A DNA stretch of 64,000 bases from Oxytricha trifallax. Its lineage: Eukaryota > Ciliophora > Spirotrichea > Sporadotrichida > Oxytrichidae. The DNA lies in NCBI GenBank assembly GCA_000711775.1, contig ARYC01000526.1, positions 1-64,000 of the forward strand. Direction: 5' to 3'. The notes under the pieces were generated by a model. The model did not search any database. It was not told the DNA's origin and worked only from the letters and a program-made list of their open reading frames with translations. This document shows positions 34,993-47,703 of this stretch, in pieces; the first letter of the stretch is position 1; every line of letters begins with the position of its first letter. The position numbers and the translations under genes are program-made.

Positions 34993-37900
34993 ATGTTCTC
35001 TGAAGCTTCTTAAATTACTACTTACCTATCTATGGTTAGAACAGACTAATCACAAATACCTTCAATTCTTGATGAATTATTATATTTAAATGAGTCATAT
35101 AACAAAAAAATAAAGTAATTTTTATAAATTTATGAAACATTTCAAGAATTATATAACGAAATGACTTAAAAAGTGAACGAGCAGTTATTTGTTAAGCATT
35201 TTGAGCCTTTCTTCAAACAATTTGAACATTAATTTAAAATTTACAAACTCAGTCTTAATTATTTGTAATTTCTGTCATTGAATCATTGTTATTGAATACA
35301 ATTATTAAATATATTATAGAACGCATTTATTAAATGCAAGATCTTCTTGTATGGATAGATTAACTTCGAAATAGCAGCTGCTGAATTGAAAAAAGCTCAA
35401 AATGGATCAAAAGGAGGTGTATGCGCTAAAACTCTAAAAGCAGGAGATGTAGCTTGGAAATGCGAAGACTGTGAATTAGACCCAACTTGCATTATCTGTC
35501 AGGACTGTTTAATACATTTATTAAAAGTAGAGATCTTTATAAAGATTATAAATTAGAGAATATTTTTATTGTTTGTGAATTTAAAAACTATATAAGTATT
35601 TATAATGTTTCGAAAAAGGTAATCACAAGGGTCACAGAGTTTGGCTGAAGAAAAATGTGAGTGGATGCTGTGATTGTGGAGATCCTGATGCTTGGCGGGA
35701 AAACGGCTTTTGCTCTGATCACAAGGGATATGAAGCAAGCAGTGAAGCTCTTATGGAATCAGTTTATTGTAATCAAATTAATTCATTAATAAAATAACCT
35801 TAGTCCATAATGTTATTATTTAGAGTTTTTTATTATGGAATCCATGCCTATGTTTATGAAAAACAGTGCAAAGCATGTATTTGAATTCATTTGCAAGTAA
35901 TTAAAACTATAATGCTTAAATCTTCAGCACTTCCAAATCTAATTTAAATAGGGCATGAAGAGTGAAGAGTTGATTGCTAAAATATTCACCACTGGTCTAT
36001 TAATAATTGAACTTTTTAAATTCTTCGAATGGTCCATTGAGGCGTCTCCTGCATTAATTAATTTTATCACTGAGGCAATTGGGCAGACATATTTTGATAG
36101 TATTAAGCCTAAAGAAAGTCATAAATGCTGCTATAGAGGGTTTATAAATGAAGAGGAGAAGAGATAATACCTAATGAAAGTTAAGGGATATTTGGATGAA
36201 TTGAATATTGAAGAAGAAGATCCAATTGATAATTTTAAAACTCAAAAATTAATTAATTAAAAATTCAAAATCTTTCTTTTTGGTTAGGTCCCTTTTTATA
36301 TTGATAGCAATCTTTCTTAAATTACCCAAGATGATGAATACCAAAGATTAATGAAAAAATTAGCATTAGCTATAGACTTAAAGAAAATTTGTGTCTGCAA
36401 TTCACTTGACCTAACTTTTTAAACTAATCATTTTATGCTGCCTGCCTAAAAAACTTAGATTTTTTAAAAATGAAATTTCCACAATTCTTTGTAATTAAAA
36501 ATTAGAATTATAATTATTATAGATATATGAGTTCTACTTTAAACTCTTCCAGAGCTTTAAATTTAAATAACTTTTGGGTTTAAGTTTTGCCGCAAACTTT
36601 GAAGTCATAACTATCGAAAGGCCTGATTCACATCACAACATAGGATCTATTGGTGTTTAGATTTTGACTATAGATGAAATAGGGCTTATGATAATCATTA
36701 CAATACTATATATATGATTATACTATTTTAATGATAAATGAAATCCTTTATAAATTATTTTATTTAAGAATGAAAGAAGCTTAATACAGATAATGCATTA
36801 TTAATACTTATGATAAAGTTATGAATTAGATGATAGAAAGTGACTATAACGAAAAATATGCAAACTTCTACTTCCATATGTTGTTCGATTTGAAGTACCT
36901 CTGCAGACCTAAGACCCTTAATTACATAATATATGAGACTACTTTCTTAGAGAGTATCTTGGAGTAATTAATCAAGTTTTACTTCACTGATACTGTTTCG
37001 TTCAGGGAAACTCATGTCATGTTTGATTCAGCTGTTTAAACTTACAATTTCCCATAAAATTTTTAATAAGCTATAACAATTGTTTACAAAGAAAGCTTGA
37101 TTAACATCGATATATAGCTTTCAAAGATCTATAAGGGCTATTTGAAGGAATTAGACCCAAGTAACCTTCAAAGAAATCGAAGATTAATGAGTGCTTTTAT
37201 TGTTTATTTCTAGGACATCAATGAAAGATTTGCATCACATTTAAATAAAGGGTTCTTTTGTATACCATTGCACAGAGCTTTTAGTTATTACTTATCGAGA
37301 TTGGTTATGTATAACTATATCAAAGATAAGGAAAGATTTCAACATAAGAAACCCAAAGATATAATGGTTGATATAATGAGGAAGTATGTTGAATTTATAG
37401 TTTTAAATAAAAAAAATCAAGGTGAATACTTGTTTTTAAAATTGCAATTATGATAAATGTTATAATTAGTTGAATGCAAACCAGGCCAAAATGTTTTGAA
37501 CTATATTCAGAGTGCGATTACATCAATAATATGCCCTCTAGCAGCGCAATGGTCCTTTAATCATTAAATATTAAGTGGTAAATGGGTCATGTCTGGTCTA
37601 TATATCAATCAGTTACCTAGACTAATATACATGGTTTTTGAATATTACTTGCTACTTGAAATGGGGCTGTTTTAACTTTTAATAGCTGTTAGCCCTGAGC
37701 CTGAATAAACCATTAATAATATATTGCAGACTTTCGAACTTGACAGCTGGATGAAGACTTTATATCAGAACATCTGTACAAAATCACTGAGCGCAGATGC
37801 ATTCAAACAATTCAAACCAGTATTCGATGTGAAAAAGTTGCGTTAAATGCTTCATTGGCAATTTAGGTTTCTCATTCAATTAAGTTAAACAGAAATAGGC

Positions 37901-40900
37901 TTTCTTTATCCACTATTAACTGACTTAGAAAGAAAGGACCCCTTATTTTATCAAGAAGAGAAAATCACTAAATAAATAGAAGGTATGTTTAAGAAGGATT
38001 TGAGAAGGAATATCATCCACACCCTGATTCAATTTGCAGGGAGAGCTGACATTAAGGATCTTAAAAAAGGTTCTGAAAAACTTTACGTAGAATCAAGCTA
38101 TTACGAAGATGCTTTGTTAGAGGTAGCTGAGCCTTTGAAAGATAAATCTAAACTTGCCTTATTTAAATTGAAGGATCAATACTTAAACTAATTTGAACCA
38201 TATTACTACATGAACCCAGAAAGTATAGCTAAAGTGACTGAGTCTGTTTAAAATATGCAAAACGAAAAGTAAAAATAAAATGACATCCTTGGTGATTACT
38301 AAGGAAATTATACATTTTCAACTGACATAAACAATTTAGTTAGAGATGCCTTAACTCAGAGTACTTTTGCTACATATCTCAAAGAATTTTTAGTCATTTG
38401 GACTTCAGAAAAGAAATAAGATTTCGAAGTAATTGATGAATAAGTTGGACATGAATGCTTAAAGCTAAAAATGTTTTTAATTTATTTATTTACAAATAAT
38501 AAATAGCTGTTATGGCTAATGATTTGCTCAGCATAGTAGAACACTTATAATCAGAAAAACTTCTTAGTCTAAGTTTTGCTATCAAATGATAGTGAGGTTA
38601 TAACCTCACTCTTGAAATTGAAAGAATAAGGAGAAGCAATGAATACAGCTGTTGATAAACCCTTAAATCAGTGGTATTAAATTACTATTAAATGTTTAAA
38701 TTAATTTACTTCTTGCAAAAGATAATTAAGTTTCTATGGCTTGCATATTGATTATAAAATGATTTTATAAAGTTATTGTAAAGCAAGAATCGATTTAAAT
38801 TTTTTTTAGAATAAAATGACATTAAACTCTTAATATAATAAAATTTACTTCTTTTTCATGTCATATTTTACTGTTGGTTTTATTATCTTAAGAGGAATCT
38901 ATGACATTGATCCAATTTAATTTGTTGAACTTGGCCAGAAATTAGGAATTAACGATTAAGAATTGAAACAGCAAAACTAAATCAGCTAGTAATTAAAGGA
39001 AGAAGAGTAAAAACAAAAGAAGGAGACTATGAAGGAAGCTGCTAGATTAAAGAAAGAGCAAATTATGTAGAAGTTTCAAGGGAAAAGGTAGAATTATATT
39101 TCCAAGTAGAGTTTTTTACAAAGTATTATAAATCTAAATGATTATTTTTTATTAAAACTCGGAGCAAATATAATTTTAATAGTTAGTCATCAATTTCTGT
39201 TTAATTAAATAGGACAAATAGCTCTATGACTGAAAAGATATCGCTTGAGGATGGTTTAAAATAAATAGAGATTAGAATAAATTAAAAATAATTCTATTAA
39301 AATAATTTTAAATAGATGGAGAAACAAATCACTGCTCTCTTTGCAAAGAAGAATTAAGTCTGGATAATTTCTTCTCCGAACCATACGGTTAATTCGCGTA
39401 TCTCTCAAGATCAAAACTTATGTCTCATACTTTGAAGTAAACCCTATAACTTCAAAATGAAATAATCTCTAAATTCAATACCAACTGTTATCAGTAGAGT
39501 AATGATAATATTCAAGAATAAAATCAAGTTGAAGAAGAGAAAGAATCTTATTAATAGTAAATTAATGATTAGGTAACTGAAGAAACTTTAAGAACCTTAG
39601 ATTTGAGTTATTTAACTGAGCATTAAAAAACAGGTGGTACCATAATAAAATGTAGTCACTATTCTCACTATAAATGCCTGAATGACTATTTGATTACTAA
39701 TGAGTCAGATATAAGGAAAAGAGAGAGCAGGAAATTAATAGGGTTAGATTTTAATAACTTTCAATGCCCACTCTGCAGACATCTATCTAATGGTCTAATT
39801 CCATGTGATACTTTATAAAACTACAACGAAAGAAAATTTGATCAATCAGATTTCAATCAAATTGATCTCCTGCAAATATACTCAAATTTCTTGTCAAAGA
39901 TATTTAAAAGCTAAACTAAAAGAAGGTCTGATACTTTACTTATAGATATCAAGAAAGAACCTCTTGAAGCACTGGAGGTGGTTTCAGATTTTATAGAGCA
40001 TAGACTTTAACTCATAGATATAAAAGGTACTCAAGAATTCTTAAAGCCAAGTAAACATCATGTTAACAGGGATTAATATGAAACTATTCTCGATATGACT
40101 TACAACTTGGTGAAGATTGTTATGGATTCAGGGATAAATCTAAGGGGAGACAATTCGTAAGATGAAGATATGACTGAGTTTACATTCGATGAGATTTGTG
40201 TTGAGAAATTGAGAAAATTACTCGAAAAACACACCAGTAGCTCGAATTAAAATATACTCTTTTAGACCGATTTATTTAGCCATGCTTTCAAAGTGCTATA
40301 CTTTATTTACATGCTTTTCCAAGAAAAGTAAGGTGAATTCTTGGGCTTGATGTAAGAAGTAATATCAGCAGTTTATAAATTAAATTAAGTTCAAGCCTTG
40401 CTTAGAATTATGTTTATGGTAAATAAAGGGCAATTAAATGGCACAAATTCCTATATCTATCAACAATTTGACGCCAATAATTTGTATGAGCTTTCTAAGA
40501 AACCAGAATTACAAGAGTATCTTATAAGGGCTCAATTACCATTCTTAAGAAAAGTCATGTGTTTGAAAGTAATGATGACTTAAAGATTTGCATTTAATGA
40601 CCCTCAACTTCATACAAATAATAATCAGATAATAGATACACTTCTTCACATTCATGATGATCATGATGAATATGAATTCTTAAGAGCTTAATTGAATCTC
40701 AATGATTTCAATTACGATTTCTTGATTAAATAGGAACAAGGCTCTACCAACATAAAAGCTCAATAATAAGCAGACAATAATATGGAGGAAGAAAGTGCAT
40801 TTGATGACCCCTCAAATTACTACTAGATAGAGTCATTAGAATGTCAACTTAGCACATCTAAAGATGAGCTTTCAAATTTGATTAAACAGTCTCTATCAAA

Positions 40901-41941
40901 GATAAGTGCACTCGATTTCATTAAAAAACAAATAGACGATTGGGTTGTCTTTAGTTAACTTGGCTTTGCTAATTTTGCTAGATTGAGCAAAGAATAAATA
41001 TTGGAATCAGAATATGCTAAGACGCTTTATATGCCAAATTAATTGAAGCTGCAAGATACTTACTTCACTTTCAAATTGAAATAGTTACCATAAGACTTCT
41101 AGAGCTTAATTCAAGAGTATTCAATATATTATGTTTACATTCTTATTATCAAATTTTTCTAAACCTCTTTTTACTGTAATGTCCATTATATCTAATGATT
41201 ACAAGTAAAAATGCAAAAACTGCAACAAGTAACCAAAAGAAGCATGTCTTTGTTTACTCTGTGGTGAAACACTTTGTTTTGTTTAAAAATGTTGCTAAAA
41301 CCTACCAGGCATGAGAGATATGGAGGGCGATTTAACTTTAAACTATTTTCATTAAATTTATTTTAAAATTGTTTAATAAGGGTTTATTAAAAGATAAATA
41401 TTATTATATTAATTTTTTATATAACTTTCCATAGCAGGACTTGTGAGGGAGGAATGAGTCTTTTTATCAATATTTCAAGTGGAAAGATAGTGTTTATTGA
41501 GGGAGATAGATCATGTCAGAAAAATTCTCCATACATAAACAAATTTGGAGAAACTTACAGTAATTTTTAAATATATATTTTACTCTATAAATTCAAAGTT
41601 TATAAATAATATTTTTTTGTTAATAATATTTCAATTAAAATGGTATTAAAATAACATAACTAATATTTAAAGTAACTCTTCAAAGAAATGGGATAATTTC
41701 TATTTGGATGAGTCGACTGGAGGAGCGCAAATATATGAAGATTACAGAAAAATGTACATGAATTTCACTATAAGCAATGAGATTATTAAATATAGAAGCA
41801 GCAATGACTATGTATGGAGATTATTATTTTTATTTCTTAGAAAAATTTTGAAACTTATTATTATTTAAATAAATCAAGATTGAGGATGGTCTGATTGAAG
41901 TTAATTCGTAATTTATTTAATTTCATATTGTCAATCAATGA
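34993..41941 (+). CDS. UBR1/UBR2-type N-recognin E3 ubiquitin ligase
   Basis: Recognises destabilising N-terminal residues and ubiquitinates the protein (Arg/N-degron pathway). Start MFSEASQITTYLSMVRTDQS. The UBR box (about 35420-35740) is complete: GGVCAKTLKAGDVAWKCEDC, DPTCIICQDCF, NHKGHRVW, SGCCDCGDPDAW, FCSDHKG. The long helical middle includes CIPLHRAFSYYLSRL (37255). An H2-type RING lies at about 39630-39800 (CSHYSHYKCLNDYL ... CPLCRHLSNGLIP). The C-terminal UBR autoinhibitory-type domain has cysteine pairs (NCNK, CLLCGETLCF) and ISSGKIVFIEGDRS, ending IQFHIVNQ-TGA at 41939-41941. I did not find a clear ClpS-like N-domain. At least eight AT-rich gaps split the gene. Full-length by family standards. 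Confidence 0.9.
35506..35605. other. IES with TGTTT pointer inside the UBR box
   Basis: TGTTT at 35506-35510 and 35606-35610. Excision joins CIICQDC to FEKGNHKGHRVW, restoring the zinc-binding UBR box in phase. 100 bp, AT-rich, with in-frame TGA. Confidence 0.8.
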
Positions 41942-42519
41942 ATAATTTGGAAATAAAAGAAAATTATCATCTTAGAAATATGTTAGTTTATCAATTATCA
42001 GTTAACTATTTTTACGTTTATAAAATTCCAGACAAATCTAATGAACATATAATTTATTTTTATTTATAAAATTCCTAAAAAAGAATATTGAGATCTAATT
42101 ATATAAATCTAATTTTGGTAATTAACTTATATAAGCAAAAATTATTGGAAAACTTAAATATCTACAATTTTTTTTTTAAAACTGAAAACTAACTTATATA
42201 ATTTAATTAAGACGAAATCCAGAGAAAATATATCGTTAGAATTAAATATTAGTTGGATTATAGGAATATAATTTAATTTTTAGTTTTTAAATTTTAAGTA
42301 AACTTAAAATTATTTAAAATTAAATACTAAGTCTTTATTTTATAATAGAATTCAAAATACATTACAATTGTAATAATAATAATTAGTCAGAATTCTTTAA
42401 TTGGTTTATTACTTTCTTTAAAACTTTTATAAAATGATGCTACTATTATTGATCAAATTAAGTATAATTAATAATTTATAAATATTATGATTATTCCCAC
42501 TTTATTTGGTATAACTTTA
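41942..42519. other. AT-rich intergenic region
   Basis: No coding frame; separates the UBR gene from the dipeptidase gene on the same strand. Confidence 0.5.
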
Positions 42520-43968
42520 ATGTAGTTCATTTCAAATTCTATGTAAAGCTTACCAGAAGGCTTTTGTTATTTAAAACATGTAGACTCTTCAATCTTTATA
42601 ATATTTATTATAAAATTTATTACCGATTGAAATTATAAGATTATATGTCTATATGAATTAATTATTATTAGTAATTTTATATAGTATATTTATCATAAAA
42701 ATAATAAAAATAGTTTAAATCCAGTAAAGCGTGCGATACTACACTAATGAGAATTTTGGAGGAAGGAGAGTTGAGGGATATCTAAAGAATGAAATAGTTT
42801 TAACTTGCCAAGCAGCAGCAGCTCTGAAATACGTGCAGAGTGATCTCAATTATTATCAATTATTTATTATTTTACAAATTAATTATTATATTTATCCAAT
42901 GAATTCTTTGATAATAACAAGGGTTAAGCCTGGTTGTGTATGATGGTTACAGGCCACAGAGAGCGGTCGACTACTTCATGAGATGGAGTCAAGACTCTTC
43001 TGATTAGCTTAAAAAGCATGAATATTATAGAATTAAATTGATATTATAAATTAATTAGAAGTTTATAGATTGAAAATAAATGCACCAATACAATACTACC
43101 CAACAGAAGATAAGTCAACTCTATTTGATTAAGGATATATTGCTACTAAATCTGGTCATTCGAGAGGTAGCACTGTCGATCTCACACTTATTCCACTCGG
43201 AAAATAAGTTATCACTGGAGACTCTACTATTAAACACAAACATATAATAAAGAAATTAAATTAAATGATTTGATATACAATATTTGTTTGCATATTAAGT
43301 CGATTATATTCAGCAGATAATATTTAGAAAGAACAGTCTAATAATTTAATGACTATAAAATTATTAATAATTTAGTAATACTGATAAAATTGATGTAGTA
43401 TAGAGAACAGTTGGTGATGGCAGTTCGATTCCTTATTTAAATGATAACACAATGGATATGGGTTCTAGTTTCGACTTATTTCACCCAGTTTCATGGATTA
43501 ATTCCAGTGCTTTATTTGATTCAACATCTCAATACATTAAAATTATTTAAAAGGTAAAATCTGAAAATACATATATTATTTCTTAGTAAATTAATCAAAT
43601 GTTTTCAAATTATATTATTTGAAGATATACATGCAAAATAGGGATATATTGAATAAAGTTATGAAAAAACACGGGTTTAAAGATTATGACCATGAATGGT
43701 GGCATTTCACACTTGCTATTTATATGTAATTCAAATAATTTTATGGTAAATGCGATTTTACTTTTCATGTTATTTTAGTGTAACTTATTTCTAATACTGA
43801 TATAAATAATTATTAAAAGCTAACGAACCCTTCCCAGATACCTACTTTGATTTTGTTTTAAGCGATGAAGATTAAATAATAGAAAATAGATATATGTAAG
43901 AGGAAGCTGATGCAAATGTTTATACAAATAAGATTTTAGACATTTTGTAATTATTTAGCAATTTATGA
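42520..43968 (+). CDS. VanX-type D-Ala-D-Ala dipeptidase (peptidase M15D)
   Basis: Zinc metallopeptidases of this family hydrolyse D-alanyl-D-alanine, best known in bacteria. Start MQFISNSMQSLPEGFCYLKH at 42520. Conserved blocks in order: LPEGFCYLKHVDSSI, RYYTNENFGGRRVEGYL, VVYDGYRPQRAVDYFMRW, SGHSRGSTVDLTLIPL (zinc His and Asp), TMDMGSSFDLFHP, HGFKDYDHEWWHFTL (catalytic Glu, zinc His) and NEPFPDTYFDF. All catalytic residues are present. A roughly 35-residue acidic tail follows to TGA 43966-43968. TAA/TAG glutamines and IESs show the gene is native to this genome, not contamination. The family is mainly bacterial, so an old transfer is plausible; a role in digesting bacterial wall peptides is an inference. 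Confidence 0.9.
42591..42717. other. IES with AATC pointer in the dipeptidase gene
   Basis: AATC at 42591-42594 and 42718-42721. Excision gives VDSSIQQSVRYYTNENF, aligning with the family without a gap. 127 bp, AT-rich. Confidence 0.8.
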
Positions 43969-44150
43969 AGATAAAGTTTAAAACATGATTCAGTAATTGA
44001 TTATAAAATGTATCACCTTAAAATGATTCTTTAAATTACCACATACAAACATTTAATGATTTTTTTATCATGGAAAAATTAATTCAAATAAATATAAGGA
44101 TTGTGAGTTCAATTTTCATTTCCCTCATCAATTGTTTAATTAGTAAATTT

Positions 44151-47100
44151 TCATTTAAGAATTAGATTTTGAGTGGTGTTCATAAGTGAGGATTATAGTT
44201 GAGGGAGTGGTGGTGCGCTGAAACTTAAACTATGGCTATTTTACAGTAAATAATACCCAGTAGTCGCGTAATTCAGCTCATTCATTAAAATATAATCAAA
44301 AATATAAAAAATTATACATAAAATGAAATTTGTTGCAAGGATAATTAATGTATAAATATGAATCATGCTATAATCATATGGGATATTATTTTCCTTGATT
44401 AATTGTAGAGAAAAATATTAATTCAATAAGCAAAAATAGTAAGGGAGACAAATTAACTTCTCTATAAAAATGTCTTTTGGTTAAATAATTTCTTAACAAA
44501 TTATGATAAGTAAAATTAAACTTGCGTTATTTGTGTATAAGGCAGTTTTTATTATAATCATGAATTTAAATTCTTTTAAAGGTTTTAAAAATATATCAAT
44601 AAATTAATTAATCAATTATTACAGATTGTTGTTAAGACATTTGATTATATAATCCCTTGGGTAACCCATCATTTCAATTACTGATAATACTTCTTCATCA
44701 ATAATAAGTGTCTGGGCTGTCCCCAGAACTAAGTTTTAATTACTAAGTCTAGGTCCTGACATTCGGGTTTGTGATATTAAATTTATCAAAACTTAACATT
44801 ATATTAATATATATAATTAATAATTGTGGCTCAGGCCTTGGTGACATCATTTAATTGTTGTTATGAGACATATATGCCTGCTTATCCTGGTAAGAGTTAT
44901 TGATAGATTGAGACATTTCATCTCTAATTAATATCTAATCCCCATGCCCTGCTAGGTCATTAGCACTGACTCTTCTCTCTTATAATTGCTATATTTAGTT
45001 AAATTCTTAATAGGGATTATCCAGATTGTCCTCCTACTAGTAAATCATACTCTCTAATTTTTGCAGTTCACTCTGCTCTCTCATGTTTGGGCTGTTATTA
45101 AGTGGGTCATCTTTAAAGTTATTTAAACTGCTATTGTGAAGTTATATTGGCTGTTGATTTTGAGTATTTTTTTTTGCCATTGCCGCACCAAATACTTGCT
45201 GTTAATCATGATCTTTCTTTAACATACTTATTCTAAGAGACTCTTCCTCGTCGTCTGATTTCATACTGCTTTCTTTGTTGAAACTTGATTATAAAGAATC
45301 TCCACTTTCACTGCCTAAGTTTTTAATCCCATGAGAACATAACTTAATAAAAGGTTTAGTACTTGATATTTTAGGAATTAATTGAGTAATAATTAATTAA
45401 AATCCCACCTACTCCCAAATTGTCAACTTAATTTTTTAGATTTTTAGAGATGCTCGGCTGTGGCTACTGCTACAAATCGTTATTCTCGAGCAAGTTCTCA
45501 TAGTCATCAGTCTCCTCGTTTAGTCTAGTCATAATGTTTTTGTTATCTTATTTCTTCTCTTCTTCATGCTCTTGAATAGCTCCTTCTTGTTTATTTTCTT
45601 CTTCTTCGAGTTGATGATAGACTCCGTTGTCCAGTTCGGCATTATTGTTGATTTCATATTGTCTGTCAACGTCTCTGCATCTGGCATTGAATTTCAAGCA
45701 TCGCTTTGATTGTAGGAGTTGCCTCATTGATTCTGTCATTGCTGGACTGTTCATAAAATTTAAATATGAATAAGCTTTAATTATATTGAATTGTAAAAAT
45801 ACCATTCAACTATAATAAAGATATATGCTAGAAACTATTCATGTTAAGATCTGATTTAGTTGAGTTGAAAGGTGCTAATATTACACTTTTTGAGGTTTAA
45901 TTCTTCATAAAGGAGTTGTTTGTTGAATCAAGCATGTGTTCTGTAAAGGGTGGATATATATAATTTTTATGTATAATTGAAAAATAAAGGGATAAATCAA
46001 AGAGAAAAATCCATACTTTTTAAAATTAAATTATTAACAATTTCAATAAAAGGGATCTGTCTCTATGTAATTTCCATTTTGGTTATTTGCATTCTAAGTG
46101 TTGCTATTGATCAAATTGTTGTTTGTAGCATTTGTGTTTCTGTTTAATCTATCACTCTAACTATATGTGAATTTATATATTTTTACGAGTTTAGATATTT
46201 CTTTTTAATTTAAACTAATGCCATTACATCAATTATAAATTAGGTGTATATGTGAATTCATTCTTAATGTAGTCTTTCTCTTGCTGAGTAAACAAGTCAA
46301 CTCTTTCCTCAGCATCAATCAACCATTTATGTTTGAGTATTTGCTCAATAGTCAATCTTTTCAATGGATCTTTTTCTAACAGACCAGTCAGCAAGTCCCT
46401 AGACTCCTCTGAAATGTCGTCTTTTAAAGTATATTGAGCTTTTATAATTAGCTTCTGGAGCTCACTCATGTTGTTTGCTTTAAAGGGGACTGTTCCATAC
46501 AGCATAGCGTAAAGTACAACACCAGATTATATATGTAATCAATTAAATAGATAAATTAGGTTTTAGAATCGGAAGAGATCTTATTGCTCATTAAATATAT
46601 ACCAGAAGACCAGATATCTACTGCAAATCCTTCATAACCTCTATCTCTTAATATTTCAGGTGCTATGTAAGCGGGTGTACCGCACTGCTCAGTCATAATT
46701 TCCCCTCTTTTTACAATTTTACTCACACCGAAATCACAAATTTTAACTTCTCCTTCACTGTCAATTATTTTTACTTAATAATAGAATTTTAAGCTTTGAA
46801 AAGTATTTCTTGTGGCAAATATAATTTTCCTTTCAAATAATAGATTGAAAAATATCAAGAAGAATATTATCTAGTTTAATATCTCTATGGAGAATGCTCT
46901 TCGAATGACAATACCCCAAACCTTCAATGATCTATTTGAATACACTTTTAGCGACATCTTCCTTTAATCTTCTGCGTTTTCTCACATAGTTTAGTAAGTC
47001 ACCTCCTGCACACAGTTCAATCACGAATATTCACAAATTTTATTTTAACTAAAATAAATGTTAATCACATAAAGCTACTTTTCAGTTGTAAAATTATCAA

Positions 47101-47576
47101 TTGATTAGTGCAATACAATGTGCTTTTGGGTTTCAAAAAATTCGTAGAGCCTTACTATATTTCTATGTCTAGTTCTCTTTAATATTACTACTTCTTGCAT
47201 CACCTTTTTAGTTTAAGCTTCTTCAGAGAGATATTGCTTGTTTATAGATTTCACAGCAGCAAATTTACCACTTAGCTTATGCTTATATTATTTAATATTA
47301 TATTTGGTCAGAAAAAGAGATAGTATATAGACTTCTTTTTAACAAATAAATTAGAATTTATAGAAATAAACTGGTTGAAGAATATATTATAAAAAATTAA
47401 TGCAAAGCTAGATTGACTTTACCAAAAGCTCCCTTCCCAAGGACTTTCCCTATTCTATAGAAATCAACAGTCGTACTCGGTGGCTATTGAGTCTGTCTGA
47501 AATTTAGCTTTATATGTTTGATTAATTTAGCAATTGCTCTTGATCGGGGTGTCAGATGACTATTAGATTCAGACAT
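44151..47576 (-). CDS. SNF1/AMPK-like Ser/Thr protein kinase with UBA domain
   Basis: Start MSESNSHLTPRSRAIAKLIK at 47576. Kinase motifs in order: glycine loop VLGKGAFGKVNLA, AAVKSI (VAIK Lys), catalytic loop HRDIKLDNIL, DFGVSK, GTPAYIAPEIL, then GTVPFKANNMSELQKLI and RLTIEQILKHKWL; all catalytic residues are kept. After an acidic/Gln-rich linker (KSDDEEESLRISMLKKD) comes a UBA-like domain split across an IES: VIEMMGYPRDYIIKCLNNN and ELNYATTGYYLLQN, typical of SNF1/AMPK-family kinases. It ends at TGA 44153-44151. Interruptions lie near 47400-47290, 47100-47030, 46880-46770, 46590-46530 and 45430-45340. No clear KA1 domain was seen. A role in energy sensing is inferred from the family only. 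Confidence 0.85.
44283..44637. other. IES splitting the kinase UBA domain
   Basis: About 355 bp between IIKCLNN-N and ELNYATTGYYLL on the minus strand; AAT on both sides in the same phase rebuilds the conserved LNNNEL motif. Three-base pointer, so exact ends are provisional. Confidence 0.65.
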
Positions 47577-47703
47577 GTGTGAGTCCTAGGTATCTAGCCG
47601 CTCATTATTGCAAATTAATAATAATTTTTTAAAAAAAACAAGCAAAGTTTATTCTAAAATGAAATTACTTTAGTTTTAATTTCTGAAAGTATACTTTTAA
47701 AAA

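Noticed and set aside
35553..35738. Minus-strand ORF rich in His and Cys
   Set aside because: Antisense of the UBR box; the apparent metal-binding pattern is a by-product.
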